DNA from: a virus
DNA length: 51,318 nt
Direction: 5' to 3' (one strand)
IMG/VR virus record: IMGVR_UViG_3300044960_000212
Coordinates: 1-51,318 of that record
How positions within the stretch are numbered: the stretch's first letter is position 1; each line of letters begins with the position of its first letter. The position numbers were made by a program, and so were the translations under genes. Under the pieces are notes generated by a model. That model made no database searches. It was not told the origin of the DNA and was given only the letters and a program-made list of their open reading frames with translations. Shown in pieces: positions 39,951 through 48,096 of the stretch.

Positions 39951-40405
39951 GCTCTCCCGCTCTGCGCATGCACCGCATGCTCGACGTCATCGGGCAGCGT
40001 CCAGAAGCCAAGCGCGCCCTTGACGTCTGCGATCGGATCGATCCGCTGCACGTCGCGAAGCAGAAAGCCGACCGGCCCGGACCACCACCTCAGCTGATCA
40101 TCTGGCACATCTCGCACGAACTCGGTCGAGCACGCCAGCGTCGCCATGCCGATGATCGCCGCGCGCGGGAAGTCGGCGGGGTGCGCGTACGGCCACAGCT
40201 CGCGCTCGAGCGGATCGGAGCCGCCCGGAGCGAGCATGCGGAAGGCGTCCATGTCGAGCTTCTTCGAGGCGTGGATCGCGAATCGCTGGCCGATCATCGA
40301 CAATGGTGGGTGCCACGTACGGTTCTCGACGCGTTTCGTGCCTGCGGCGAGCGGCCCGCCGACGATCAGTGACGCCCACGGCTGCATGATCGATAGAGCC
40401 TTCAC
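39947..40405 (-). CDS. ASCH/PUA-like domain protein
   Basis: The 152-residue protein starts at GTG 40405 with KALSIMQPWASLIVGG, TKRVENRTWHPPL and QRFAIHASKKLD, the ASCH domain signature. A later AAIIGMATLACST strand belongs to the same beta-barrel. ASCH proteins bind RNA or modified nucleosides, and some hydrolyse acylcytidines. It is coupled to both neighbours in the leftward operon. Confidence 0.78.
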   Translation of the reverse strand: MKALSIMQPWASLIVGGPLAAGTKRVENRTWHPPLSMIGQRFAIHASKKLDMDAFRMLAPGGSDPLERELWPYAHPADFPRAAIIGMATLACSTEFVRDVPDDQLRWWSGPVGFLLRDVQRIDPIADVKGALGFWTLPDDVEHAVHAQSGRA

Positions 40406-40629
40406 GGCGCCCACCCTTCCCGCAGCCGCTGCGCTGCTTCGGCCCACAGCTCACGCCAGTCGAGACCGGCGCAATCGGCGGCGAGGCAGCACGCGGTAAA
40501 CGCCTCGTCGGCGAGGTTGCCAGCCTCGGGCAGGAACTCGGCGTCGCGCACCAGCGCATCGAGCGTCGAGATGCCGTCGCTGTTCGCGGCATACTCGCAG
40601 AGTCGGATTGCTTGCTCGCGGATCGTCAT
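40402..40629 (-). CDS. Small hypothetical helical protein
   Basis: The 75-residue frame begins TIREQAIRLCEYAANSDGI and continues STLDALVRDAEFLPEAGNLADEAFTACCLA; it is acidic and helical. It overlaps the ASCH gene start by four bases. A longer reading to 40812 exists but its extra part is the frame-shadow of the methyltransferase remnant. Confidence 0.6.
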   Translation of the reverse strand: MTIREQAIRLCEYAANSDGISTLDALVRDAEFLPEAGNLADEAFTACCLAADCAGLDWRELWAEAAQRLREGWAP

Positions 40630-40812
40630 GCTGCACTCCTCAGCTCGGATCGCTCGATCGGCGCCAGCGCGGCGCGTACCAGCGCCTCGGCGACATCGGG
40701 GCACACGCTGTTCCCAACGAGCCGAACCTGCTCGGTCTTGGTCAACGGCTTTCCGCGCGGGCCACCTCGGCGTGGCGAACGCAGCGAGTTGTTCGTCGGT
40801 GAAATCAGCCAC
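40626..40812 (-). pseudogene. C-terminal remnant of a cytosine-C5 methyltransferase
   Basis: In one minus frame the sequence RGKPLTKTEQVRLVGNSVCPDVAEAL matches the very end (GNSV motif X region) of C5-cytosine methyltransferases. A plausible start, GTG at 40812 giving ADFTDEQLAAFATP, is in a different frame, so a small indel near 40770 seems to separate them. The catalytic PC motif and SAM site are absent. It looks like a decayed fragment between two intact genes. It could instead be a short frame-intact gene beginning elsewhere. Confidence 0.5.
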
Positions 40813-42199
40813 GACGCACCTCCGGGAACGCGGCGTGCTGCTGACCGTCGAGATACGGTAGCTCGATCACGCCGTGGTGCTTGCGGCGCGAGCCGGGACC
40901 GCACGTCACGAGCGATGCGCCGCTGAACATGCCGCGCTCGTGATCGGTCGCTTGCTTGAGCCAGAACGACACACCCGCAGCCGCGCACTGGTCACGCAGC
41001 GAGCGCAGCCACTCGACCGAGCACGGGCGCGCGCCGGGGCCGGACTCGCAGCCCGCGATACACCAGTGCAGCAAGCGGTGCCGCGGCGTCAGTGGTCCGC
41101 CATCAAACAACCGCAAGTCGACCTTACCCAGCAGCGGCTCGCACGACAGGAACCGCACCGCCGCCGGCGTGCGCAACAGCTCTGGGATGCGCTCGTCCGC
41201 GGCGGCTTGGGCCTCGACAGAAACCCCCAACCACACGTTGGGCAGCGGCCAGGGCAGGTCAGGCTCGGCCCAGACACTACCGCTCTCGATCATGCTGACG
41301 AGCGACCGCGACACGTTGAACGCGTCCGCGATCGTCTGCTGCGTCTCGCCGGCAGCGCGGCGAGCGCGGATGTCAGCGACCTGCTCGGGCGTCAGCTTCG
41401 CTGGACCACCGCGCGAACCGTGGCGGACCTTCTCTTGCTGGTTCTCCGATCGCGTGCCCCAGCGCAGGTTCGCCGCTCGGTTATCGAGCTTGTTGCCATT
41501 GCGGTGGCATGCTTCCTCGTCCTCGCACGGCTTGCCATTGAACGCGAGCAACACGAGGCGATGCACGAACTGCGTCGTCGGGTGCCCGTACTTGTAGATC
41601 GTCACCGTGTAGCGGCCGATCTGCTCGTGCTCGTTCAGATACTGCTGAATCGTCTTGGACTCGGCATTGCGAATGCGGCCGTGACTCGACGCCTGGTACC
41701 CGCTGAATCCGGGGATGTCGCGCCAGGTTTCCTCGGGCTTGTGATCGCGCTCGACGAGCGCCGCGTCTTTCGCCTTCGCGATCCAGTGGCGGACCTCTGG
41801 ATGCGTCAGAAACTCGCGCATGCGTGCGGGGCGCTTAGTGAGGCACTGGAACGTGTGCTGCGGCGCTGCAGCCATCACGCCGAACACCGCCGCAATCTGC
41901 TCGTTCGTCAGCGACTCGTGGAACAGGTCGGACATCGAGTTGACGAAGATGCGGCGCGGCTTTTTCCAGCGCAGGGGCAGCGCCAGCGCCTTCGGATCGA
42001 GCCGGACCTCACCGGTCCAGCGCGCCTCGCCGCCGGCCGTCACGCGCACGAGCCCGTCGTACGGCGTCGGCTTTCCCTGCCCCATGCGCACGATGCGCGC
42101 GGCCTGGACCTCGGCATAGCAGTGGCGACAGCCCTCGCTGACGCGCGAGCAGCCGCGCACGGGGTTCCACGTCTCGTCGGTCCAGCTGATGCCCGTCAC
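40805..42199 (-). CDS. DUF5131 (phage Gp37/Gp68) protein with inserted NUMOD4-HNH-HTH module
   Basis: Residues 1-149 and 313-464 form a DUF5131/Gp37-Gp68 protein: ISWTDETWNPVRGCSRVSEGCRHCYAE with C17, C24 and C27, FVNSMSDLFHE, TFQCLTKRPARM, then WPLPNVWLGVSVE, FLSCEPLLGKVDL and IAGCESG. Between them about 160 residues (roughly 41264-41752) carry NUMOD4 (ETWRDIPGFSGYQASSHGRIRN), HNH (FVHRLVLLAFNGKP, CHRNGNKLDNRAANLRWGT) and a helix-turn-helix (LTPEQVADIRARRAAGETQQTIA). The reading frame is intact. No intein splice motifs are evident, so the module is probably retained in the protein. Confidence 0.8.
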   Translation of the reverse strand: MTGISWTDETWNPVRGCSRVSEGCRHCYAEVQAARIVRMGQGKPTPYDGLVRVTAGGEARWTGEVRLDPKALALPLRWKKPRRIFVNSMSDLFHESLTNEQIAAVFGVMAAAPQHTFQCLTKRPARMREFLTHPEVRHWIAKAKDAALVERDHKPEETWRDIPGFSGYQASSHGRIRNAESKTIQQYLNEHEQIGRYTVTIYKYGHPTTQFVHRLVLLAFNGKPCEDEEACHRNGNKLDNRAANLRWGTRSENQQEKVRHGSRGGPAKLTPEQVADIRARRAAGETQQTIADAFNVSRSLVSMIESGSVWAEPDLPWPLPNVWLGVSVEAQAAADERIPELLRTPAAVRFLSCEPLLGKVDLRLFDGGPLTPRHRLLHWCIAGCESGPGARPCSVEWLRSLRDQCAAAGVSFWLKQATDHERGMFSGASLVTCGPGSRRKHHGVIELPYLDGQQHAAFPEVRRG

Positions 42200-42549
42200 A
42201 GCGCACCTCGGGCGAGCGCACGCATCGAATGCTCATCGAGCGTGTAGTCCTCGGCGATGCAAACGAGCAGCGCGCGCAGTTCGTCACGCTCTTGCTCGGC
42301 GCGCACGCGATATGACAAGAGCGGCCGATACTTCAGAATCGCCGAGCGCTCGTCGAGGATGCGCCGCTCGATTGAGGTGCGCTCATCGGACGGGTGCAGC
42401 GCAATCGCCGCGTCCATCAACAGCTCGTACGTCCGCGTCAGTCGTCCCGAGCACTCGATGAACTCTGGATCATCTACAAGACGAGACAGCAGGTGGCGCA
42501 CGAGGGCGTTGCAGGCCTCGCGCGCAGGGTCGACAGTGCGATCAGCCAC
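42196..42549 (-). CDS. Hypothetical helical protein
   Basis: The 117-residue protein starts at GTG 42549 and is helical and charged, with ACNALVRHLLSRLVDDPEF and ERRILDERSAILKYRPLLSYRVRAEQERDELR. It overlaps its neighbours at both ends. No family is recognised; it belongs to the leftward operon. Confidence 0.6.
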   Translation of the reverse strand: MADRTVDPAREACNALVRHLLSRLVDDPEFIECSGRLTRTYELLMDAAIALHPSDERTSIERRILDERSAILKYRPLLSYRVRAEQERDELRALLVCIAEDYTLDEHSMRALARGAL

Positions 42550-42958
42550 CGACCACCTCCTGCAGCACGAACGGGCGCCAGCTGCGGATGTGGCCGACGA
42601 TCAGTGCCGCGATCTGGTCCACCTCGCTCGGTGCGTGCTTGTCCAGTTCGACCAGCGCGAGGAACGCCTGGCGCAGGTGCTCGACGATCGCGACGCCCGC
42701 GGGCGAACGCACGCCGCTCGCTCCGACCTGCGGCAACCCGTAGCCGAGCTTGAGCAGCATCGTCGCGAGGTCGGCGCGGAGCTCGACGATCTGCGCCGGC
42801 ACGATCGGCAACGCGGCATCGTGCCGGCCCTCGAAGACGTGGAGCCAAGCGCCCGGCTCCCTTTCGCGGAGCGACAACTCGTAGCCGTGCTCCGGCGAGA
42901 CGGTCTCGCGGCGGATCGTGAACGGCGCGTCCGGCGCCGGCGCGGTGTTTGTCGACAT
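42542..42958 (-). CDS. Hypothetical protein
   Basis: The 138-residue protein (ATG at 42958) contains FTIRRETVSPEHGYELSLREREPGAWLHVFEG and a helical middle. The start lies a few bases after a CACCACGGAG Shine-Dalgarno embedded in the end of the upstream exonuclease gene. No known domain is seen. Confidence 0.62.
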   Translation of the reverse strand: MSTNTAPAPDAPFTIRRETVSPEHGYELSLREREPGAWLHVFEGRHDAALPIVPAQIVELRADLATMLLKLGYGLPQVGASGVRSPAGVAIVEHLRQAFLALVELDKHAPSEVDQIAALIVGHIRSWRPFVLQEVVGG

Positions 42959-42960
42959 GG

Positions 42961-43767
42961 TCAGGCTGCCTCCGTGGTGGTGGGGCGCGGATATCGGTCG
43001 GCGATCCACGCCACGAGTTGGTCGCCGCGCAGCTGAAGCGCGGCGCGGCACACGTCCTTGACGTGCGGTGGGAAGTCCTTATCGAGGACCCACCGCAGGA
43101 AGCCCGGGTCCGCGCGATCGAGCCGGACGCCGCGGTACTTGCCGAACGCGATCACAGCGCCGGTGTCATCCCACTGCAGGTGATGAGACGGGCCGATCCA
43201 CTTCTCGCGACCAGCGAACGGGGTCGCGATCGCAGCGAGTTCGGACCAGGGCTTCCCGCTCAGCCCGAACGCATCGAGGATCGCGCCGAGCACGCGCGCC
43301 GTCGCGGCGACGTCCGCGCTGGCCTGGTGCGCGTCGGCGAGCGGCGCTCCGCAGAACTTCTCGTGCGCGGCGGCGAGAGTGCGCGGCTCGACGTGATGCC
43401 AGAGCCGGAGCACGTCGATGACATGCTTGCCGGCGAGGTCGAGCGGCGACAGACCGGCGCGCGCGAGCTCGGCCTGCACCATGTCGAGGTCGAACGCGAC
43501 GTTGTAGCCGACGATGACATCCGCCGTGTCGAGCAGCGGGAGGAAGTGCGGCGCGACTTCGACGAACGCGGGGCACGTCGCGAGATCCTCGGCCGAGATG
43601 CCGTGGACGGCCTGCGCCTCGGGATGGACCGGCACGGTCGGCTTGATCCGCCAGACGCGCGCCTCGTCGAGCTCGCCGAGACCGAGGCGGATGCACAGCT
43701 CGATGACCTGGTCGCGCGCCCGGTCCTTGCCGGTCGTCTCGACGTCGAGGACGACGATCGCGGTCAC
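42961..43767 (-). CDS. DnaQ-like 3'-5' exonuclease with C-terminal DUF3820-like domain
   Basis: The 268-residue protein has DEDDh exonuclease motifs: VVLDVETTG with D8 and E10, IVGYNVAFDLDM, and a late DAHQASADV with His and Asp. The C-terminal 90 residues (GAVIAFGKYRGVRLDRADPGFLRWVLDKDFP) resemble the DUF3820-type module often attached to phage exonucleases. It may proofread or trim DNA ends during replication and recombination. GTG 43767 is the start, overlapping its neighbour. Confidence 0.85.
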   Translation of the reverse strand: MTAIVVLDVETTGKDRARDQVIELCIRLGLGELDEARVWRIKPTVPVHPEAQAVHGISAEDLATCPAFVEVAPHFLPLLDTADVIVGYNVAFDLDMVQAELARAGLSPLDLAGKHVIDVLRLWHHVEPRTLAAAHEKFCGAPLADAHQASADVAATARVLGAILDAFGLSGKPWSELAAIATPFAGREKWIGPSHHLQWDDTGAVIAFGKYRGVRLDRADPGFLRWVLDKDFPPHVKDVCRAALQLRGDQLVAWIADRYPRPTTTEAA

Positions 43768-44189
43768 GATGCCACCCCCGAGCTGCGCGCGAACATCGCG
43801 GCGTGGTCGATCAGGAACGCGAGGGCCGCATCGTCGCTCTCAAACTCGGCGCCGAGCGATGCGAAAATCGACTGCATGGTGTCGCCAGAACACACGATGC
43901 CCTTGCCGGCACGGATCGCGTAGCCGAGCTCGAGCCAGGCGCCCCGGGTCGGTTGGTCGATGGCCGGCACGAGCAGCCACACGACATCGGCGAGTTGGAT
44001 CTCGGCGAGGCAGTTCAGCGACCAACGCTGTCGATCGCTTCGGACGGCTCCGCGCGGGTTCGCGTGCCCGACGTTGCGCACCGACACGGGCCATGTTGAG
44101 ACAACGAATAGTCCGGCGGCATGAGCGCGCGCGGCGCACCGATCGACGCGCTCGAGTTCGGCGGACGAACCGGCGATGTAGACCTTCAT
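43764..44189 (-). CDS. Nucleoside 2-deoxyribosyltransferase-like protein
   Basis: The 141-residue protein begins KVYIAGSSAELERVDRCAARAHAAG and has VVSTWPVSVRN, CLAEIQLADVVWLLVP and TRGAWLELGYAIRAGKGI, the Rossmann-like pattern of nucleoside deoxyribosyltransferases and related DUF4406 proteins. It may salvage or remove nucleosides. Phages often carry such genes among DNA-metabolism enzymes. Whether the catalytic Glu is intact cannot be judged without alignment; E in LELGY is the candidate. Confidence 0.75.
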   Translation of the reverse strand: MKVYIAGSSAELERVDRCAARAHAAGLFVVSTWPVSVRNVGHANPRGAVRSDRQRWSLNCLAEIQLADVVWLLVPAIDQPTRGAWLELGYAIRAGKGIVCSGDTMQSIFASLGAEFESDDAALAFLIDHAAMFARSSGVAS

Positions 44190-45520
44190 GCCGCCTCCGA
44201 CTTGTCGGCGACAACCTTCCCGTCCTGGATGACGATGACACCCGGGTCGCTCGTCCCAACCCGCTCGAGCCACACGCGCTTGCCGGCCGCCGCAGCCTGC
44301 TCCGCGATCAGCGCCAGATGGTCCTCGTCGAGCAGCGCCGCGTCGCGGATCCACACGTCGTCGAGTCCCGGGCTCGCCGCGATCGCCAGCGCCAGCGCGA
44401 CACGGAACCGCTCGGCGCCGCTGGCCTGCGCGAGCGGGACGCCGTTGAGCGTCACGCCATCGCCGTCGACGCCGAGGCCCTCGACGGGCAGCTTCGCGGC
44501 GGCGAGGATCTCTGCCTTGCGCTCGTCGATGACGGCGATCGCCTTGGTGATGTTGTCGCGCTCGGTCTTGAGCTGCTCGACGGTCGCGAGGGCCTCCGCG
44601 CGGCGCTGCATGTGTGCCTGCTGCGCGTACACCGTGCGGTTGTGCTGGTCGGCGCGCGCGATGTCCGCGTCAATGCGAGCGCGCTGCGGTGCGAGCTCGG
44701 CAAGCCGCTTGTCGGCCGCGGCGAGCTTGTCCTTGGCGTCGACGACCGCGCTCTCCCGCGTCGCTACCGCGTCCTGCTTCGCCGGCAGCTGCGCGCGCAG
44801 CTGGGCGAGCTCGGCCTCGAGCTTGGCGATCCGCTGTTTCGTCGCCTCGAGATCGGCACGGTCGACCGTGGCCAGCGTCTCCGCCTGGGCGAGCGCCGAC
44901 GCGAGCCGATCGCGCTCGCGCTCCTCCGCGGTGATGGTCGACTTGGCAAGGGTCAGCTCTGCGACATCGATCGGCGCGCCGACCTCGACCGGCGGCAGGC
45001 GCGCGAGTTCGCCTTCCGCCTTGGCCAGGTCCCGCCCGACCTCGGTGCGCTTCGCGAACGCGCGCTCGCGCTTAGAATCGAGCTGGGCGATGCGGTCGGC
45101 CTCGCCGATCACGCGCATCAGCTGCGCGCGCTGCTCCTTGGGCGGCAGCGACAAGAACTGGAGCGGGTCGAGAAACCGCGCGCCAATGAGCTTGTCGAGC
45201 ACGGCCTGTGGCGACTTGACCGCGCCGAGCCGGTCGCGGACCTCGAGCACCGACTCGCCGTCGGGCTGGATGACGCGGCGGACGGTCAGCTCGCCGCCGT
45301 CGAGCTCGACGCGGATCTCCGCCTCGTCAGCGCCGTGGCGAACCGGATCGGCGGGCAGCGTCTTCTTGCCGCCGAACGCCGCGGTCAGCGCGTCGAGCGT
45401 GCTGCTCTTGCCCTGGCGGTTCTTGCCGCCGAGCAGGATGACGGTGCGGTCCGCTGACGGCATGATCTTCACGTCCTCGATCCGCTTGAAGTTGGTGATG
45501 TGGGCTGCGGTGATGCGCAT
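44186..45520 (-). CDS. SbcC/RecF-like coiled-coil ATPase
   Basis: The 444-residue protein starts RITAAHITNFKRIEDVKI, has Walker A GGKNRQGKSST (residues 31-41), a long coiled coil from about 150 to 330, and a C-terminal half with SGAERFRVALALAIA (ABC signature-like) and a DDVWIRDAALLDED Walker B/D-loop region. It is a short SMC-family ATPase probably working with the nearby nucleases in end processing. ATG 45520 follows a CACGGAG sequence inside the previous gene end. Confidence 0.85.
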   Translation of the reverse strand: MRITAAHITNFKRIEDVKIMPSADRTVILLGGKNRQGKSSTLDALTAAFGGKKTLPADPVRHGADEAEIRVELDGGELTVRRVIQPDGESVLEVRDRLGAVKSPQAVLDKLIGARFLDPLQFLSLPPKEQRAQLMRVIGEADRIAQLDSKRERAFAKRTEVGRDLAKAEGELARLPPVEVGAPIDVAELTLAKSTITAEERERDRLASALAQAETLATVDRADLEATKQRIAKLEAELAQLRAQLPAKQDAVATRESAVVDAKDKLAAADKRLAELAPQRARIDADIARADQHNRTVYAQQAHMQRRAEALATVEQLKTERDNITKAIAVIDERKAEILAAAKLPVEGLGVDGDGVTLNGVPLAQASGAERFRVALALAIAASPGLDDVWIRDAALLDEDHLALIAEQAAAAGKRVWLERVGTSDPGVIVIQDGKVVADKSEAA

Positions 45521-45522
45521 GG

Positions 45523-45774
45523 CTAGACGGTCTCCGTGGTGCGGCGCGCCGCGCCGGACTCGACGAGGCGCGCGGTGTTGATGAGCGAATCGGCGACGGC
45601 GCGGAGCAACTCCGCAGCGTCGGCGCGCGTGTGACGGTTCGTCGCGACGACGTGCATCGCGGTCGACAGCAGCGCCATCGCGTCGACGGTGTCGCCGCGT
45701 GCGCCGATCAGTGCCGTGCGGCCGAGGCGCGCAACGAGGTCGAGAACTTCCCGATCGTTAAGGTCGACGCTCAT
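45523..45774 (-). CDS. Small hypothetical protein
   Basis: The 83-residue frame (ATG at 45774) is helical: DLNDREVLDLVARLGRTALIG and ADAAELLRAVADSLINTARLV. It lies between the nuclease and the ATPase genes; its ATG overlaps the stop of the RecE-like gene. Its last codons, ending TTETV, contain the Shine-Dalgarno of the ATPase gene. Confidence 0.62.
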   Translation of the reverse strand: MSVDLNDREVLDLVARLGRTALIGARGDTVDAMALLSTAMHVVATNRHTRADAAELLRAVADSLINTARLVESGAARRTTETV

Positions 45775-46772
45775 GCCCACGCCTCGCTGTCCTCGTCCTC
45801 GAGCTCGTCGAGGTCGATCGCTGCGTCCGGATCGCCCTCGCTCGGCACCGAGAAGGTCGCGATCGCGTCGGTGTATGCCGGCCAGTGATTGCTCGCCTCG
45901 CACGTCAGGAGGCGCTCCATCCACAGGCGGCACAGCTTCTCGCCCTGGAGCCGCGCGTTGTCGTCGATGCGCAGCACCGTGATCGCGTAGGGCCGCTTCG
46001 ACTCGACCGCGACGACGTATAGATCGTCCGGAGCGCGGCCGGTCAGGTGCTGCACGGCCAGGCCGTAGAATGCGAGCTGCGCGTTGTAGCCGCGATACAT
46101 CGCGTCGCGAGAGAACTTCGACGGCTCGGCGCACTGCGTGGTCTTGAGGTCGGCGACGACCGCCCCGCCCCGCCGTGCGTCCGGACGGCTCGTGCAGCGC
46201 CGGCCGAGCCACTCCCACTCGATCGTTTCCTCGAGCGTCGTGCCCTCGAACAGCAGCGGCGCGGCGATCGGGTGGCGACGGATCGCGTTGGCGATGCCCG
46301 AAGCGACATCCCACTCACGCGCGTTGAGGATCTCCGCCCCGGCCGCCTCGTGCTCGGCCCGGAACGCCTCCCATGCCCGGCCCTGGCGCGTCTTGCCTGT
46401 CCACTTCACGACGGGCAGGCCGAGCACCATCGCGTGAGCGCCGCGCCCGAGCCGCATCGCGAGCGTGTCGTCGCGGTCAAGCTGGACCGCGTCGAGGTAG
46501 TGCAGCGGCGAGCGGGCGATGTGCTTGAGGTTCGAGAAGCGGACCGGGATCGATCGCGGATCGATGAACGCGCGCTCGGCCTCGTTTTTTTCGATCTGGT
46601 CGACGAGCTCCGCGCTCAGCCGCTCGACCAGGTTGGTCTCCGCGGGCCGAAGCGCCTTGCCGATGGCCTGTTTCTTCGCCCGCTCCTTGGGTGCCGGGAA
46701 TTCGACGATCTGACCGTTGCCGCCGACGACCGCGCCGAGCAGCGCGTCGATGTCCGAGTCGTCGTTACGCAT
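45771..46772 (-). CDS. RecE/exonuclease VIII-like PD-(D/E)XK nuclease
   Basis: The 333-residue protein has SNLKHIARSPLHYLDAV, LAMRLGRGAHAMVLG, RPDARRGGAVVADLKTT with the metal-binding D and DLK, and FSRDAMYRGYNAQLAFYGLAV, the layout of RecE/exonuclease VIII and YqaJ-like phage nucleases. It should resect double-strand ends for phage recombination. No separate RecT-type annealing protein is obvious; the next gene upstream may serve that need. Confidence 0.82.
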   Translation of the reverse strand: MRNDDSDIDALLGAVVGGNGQIVEFPAPKERAKKQAIGKALRPAETNLVERLSAELVDQIEKNEAERAFIDPRSIPVRFSNLKHIARSPLHYLDAVQLDRDDTLAMRLGRGAHAMVLGLPVVKWTGKTRQGRAWEAFRAEHEAAGAEILNAREWDVASGIANAIRRHPIAAPLLFEGTTLEETIEWEWLGRRCTSRPDARRGGAVVADLKTTQCAEPSKFSRDAMYRGYNAQLAFYGLAVQHLTGRAPDDLYVVAVESKRPYAITVLRIDDNARLQGEKLCRLWMERLLTCEASNHWPAYTDAIATFSVPSEGDPDAAIDLDELEDEDSEAWA

Positions 46773-47262
46773 CGGCGCCTCCCACCTCGGCGCCGGTCGG
46801 GATGTCGTCGTCCGGATCGCGCGGATGGATCACCGGCGATGCGGTCTCGCTCGCCGCTGCAGCATCGGCACCGCTCGGGGCGGGAGTCGCGTCGCGCATC
46901 TTGCCGTTGCGACCCGCGTTGTCCTTGGGCGGGTACGGGCGGATGCGGATGCACTCCTTCGTCTCGCCGCCGAACTGTGTCGTCGTCGGGAACAGCGTGA
47001 TGCGCAGGCCCTTCCACTTGTCGACGTCGGGCGAGCCGGCGAGCTGCTCGATCGTCTTGCAGTTCGTCGCGTTCAGCGCGAGCCGCTTGTCGAGCTTCCG
47101 TCCGCTGCTCGATGCGATCGTGGCGATCGGCTTCTTGTTCTTCTTCGTGCCGTTGTTCAGCTCGCCGCCAGTAACCTCGACGATCGTGACGGTGACGTCG
47201 CGGCCGTCGAGGTCCCATGCCCCGAGCAGCTCCTTGTCCAGGAACTTTTTCCAATGAGCCAT
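46765..47262 (-). CDS. Putative DNA-binding/recombination accessory protein
   Basis: The 165-residue protein begins AHWKKFLDKELLGAWDLDGRDVTVTIVEV, then ALNATNCKTIEQLAG, VDKWKGLRITLFPTTTQFGG and IRIRPYPP. An OB-like beta barrel with an acidic disordered tail is plausible, and single-stranded DNA binding would fit its place upstream of the RecE-like gene. This is inference; the family is known to me only as a conserved phage protein. A CACCACGGAG lies 8 bases before the ATG. Confidence 0.6.
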   Translation of the reverse strand: MAHWKKFLDKELLGAWDLDGRDVTVTIVEVTGGELNNGTKKNKKPIATIASSSGRKLDKRLALNATNCKTIEQLAGSPDVDKWKGLRITLFPTTTQFGGETKECIRIRPYPPKDNAGRNGKMRDATPAPSGADAAAASETASPVIHPRDPDDDIPTGAEVGGADA

Positions 47263-47322
47263 TGCAGATCTCCGTGGTGATTCGGTTGAGAGCGACTTGC
47301 GCGCCAGTGGCGCTGCGCTCGG

Positions 47323-47577
47323 TTACGCGGAGCGTCGGATTTCCGGCGCATGCGATTCGGTGGCGTGCTGCGCGTGCGCCGCGCAGCGGTTGTGGTTGCG
47401 CTCGCCGTCGGCGACGACAGCCTCAGCGCCGCAACGCGTGGTCGCGTCGAGCTTGAAGCTGCACGTCATCGGCACGAGCCGCTTGCCGTGGCGATAGCCG
47501 TAGACGCCGCACTCACAGCGGTAGCGGCGCTTGAGCGCATCGACGAGCTCGAAGGTGTGGCGATGCGCGTCGGTCAT
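47323..47577 (-). CDS. Cys-rich putative zinc-binding protein
   Basis: The 84-residue protein has RYRCECGVYGYRHGKR, MTCSFKLDATTRCGAEAV and HNRCAAHAQHA, enough Cys and His for two zinc ions. The first motif resembles that of the 34909-35127 protein. Its start overlaps the preceding gene's stop. Confidence 0.6.
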   Translation of the reverse strand: MTDAHRHTFELVDALKRRYRCECGVYGYRHGKRLVPMTCSFKLDATTRCGAEAVVADGERNHNRCAAHAQHATESHAPEIRRSA

Positions 47578-47846
47578 CGCGTGCTCCGTTTCACGGTGAA
47601 CGCTTCCTCGCCGAATTGCCGGGTGAGGAGCCCCGTGAAGATCTGGGCGATGGTCTTGCCGACCGGCGTCGCCGCGTCGATGACGCAGGCGCGCTTCTTC
47701 TCGTCGAGGCAGAAGGCGGCATCGAGCCGGACCTGGGTCCGGCCGTGCACCCCCTCGGCGGAGAAGACGGCGAGGAAGAGGGAGTCGCGGACCTCGGTCA
47801 GCGAGGTCTTCGCGTCGAAGGTGTAGCGGTAGACGTCGCGGCTCAT
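47574..47846 (-). CDS. Conserved-looking hypothetical phage protein
   Basis: The 90-residue protein is a compact alpha-beta unit: SRDVYRYTFDAKTSLTEVRDSLFLAVFSAEGVHG, then LDAAFCLDEKKRACVID and IAQIFTGLLTRQFGEEAFTV. ATG 47846 is preferred over 47858 because GGAGG lies five bases before it. I have seen such proteins in phages but know no function. Confidence 0.65.
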   Translation of the reverse strand: MSRDVYRYTFDAKTSLTEVRDSLFLAVFSAEGVHGRTQVRLDAAFCLDEKKRACVIDAATPVGKTIAQIFTGLLTRQFGEEAFTVKRSTR

Positions 47847-47862
47847 CCGGGCCTCCATGGGC

Positions 47863-48096
47863 TCAGCGCTTACCTACCGGGGGCTCCGGAAAAGTGTCGG
47901 GACCGCCCAAGTAGGCGCGGACGTCGGCCGCGATCGGGCGGCATAGCGTTGAGCCGCACGTGCAGTTGCGCATCTCTAGCGAGGCGTCGCGGCCGTGGTC
48001 GTCGACGTCGGGCTGGATGCCGACGTAGACCAATGCCGACCAACTTGCCTCGTCGAGCTTGATCGCCTCATGGTCGACCTTCGCGTCACACATCAT
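47863..48096 (-). CDS. Small hypothetical protein
   Basis: The 77-residue protein contains RNCTCGSTLCRPI, a possible zinc loop, and a mostly polar sequence. Two consecutive ATGs (48096, 48093) are available. It overlaps the stop of the membrane gene upstream. Confidence 0.58.
   Translation of the reverse strand: MMCDAKVDHEAIKLDEASWSALVYVGIQPDVDDHGRDASLEMRNCTCGSTLCRPIAADVRAYLGGPDTFPEPPVGKR

Noticed and set aside
40402-40812. Extended 136-codon version of the small gene at 40402-40629
   Set aside because: Its first 60 codons are the out-of-frame reading of the methyltransferase remnant and have no similarity to the rest.
46585-46592. A-AAA-AAC slippery heptamer in frame within the RecE-like gene (minus strand)
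   Set aside because: The -1 frame gives no conserved-looking product and soon stops; no family precedent for frameshifting in this nuclease.
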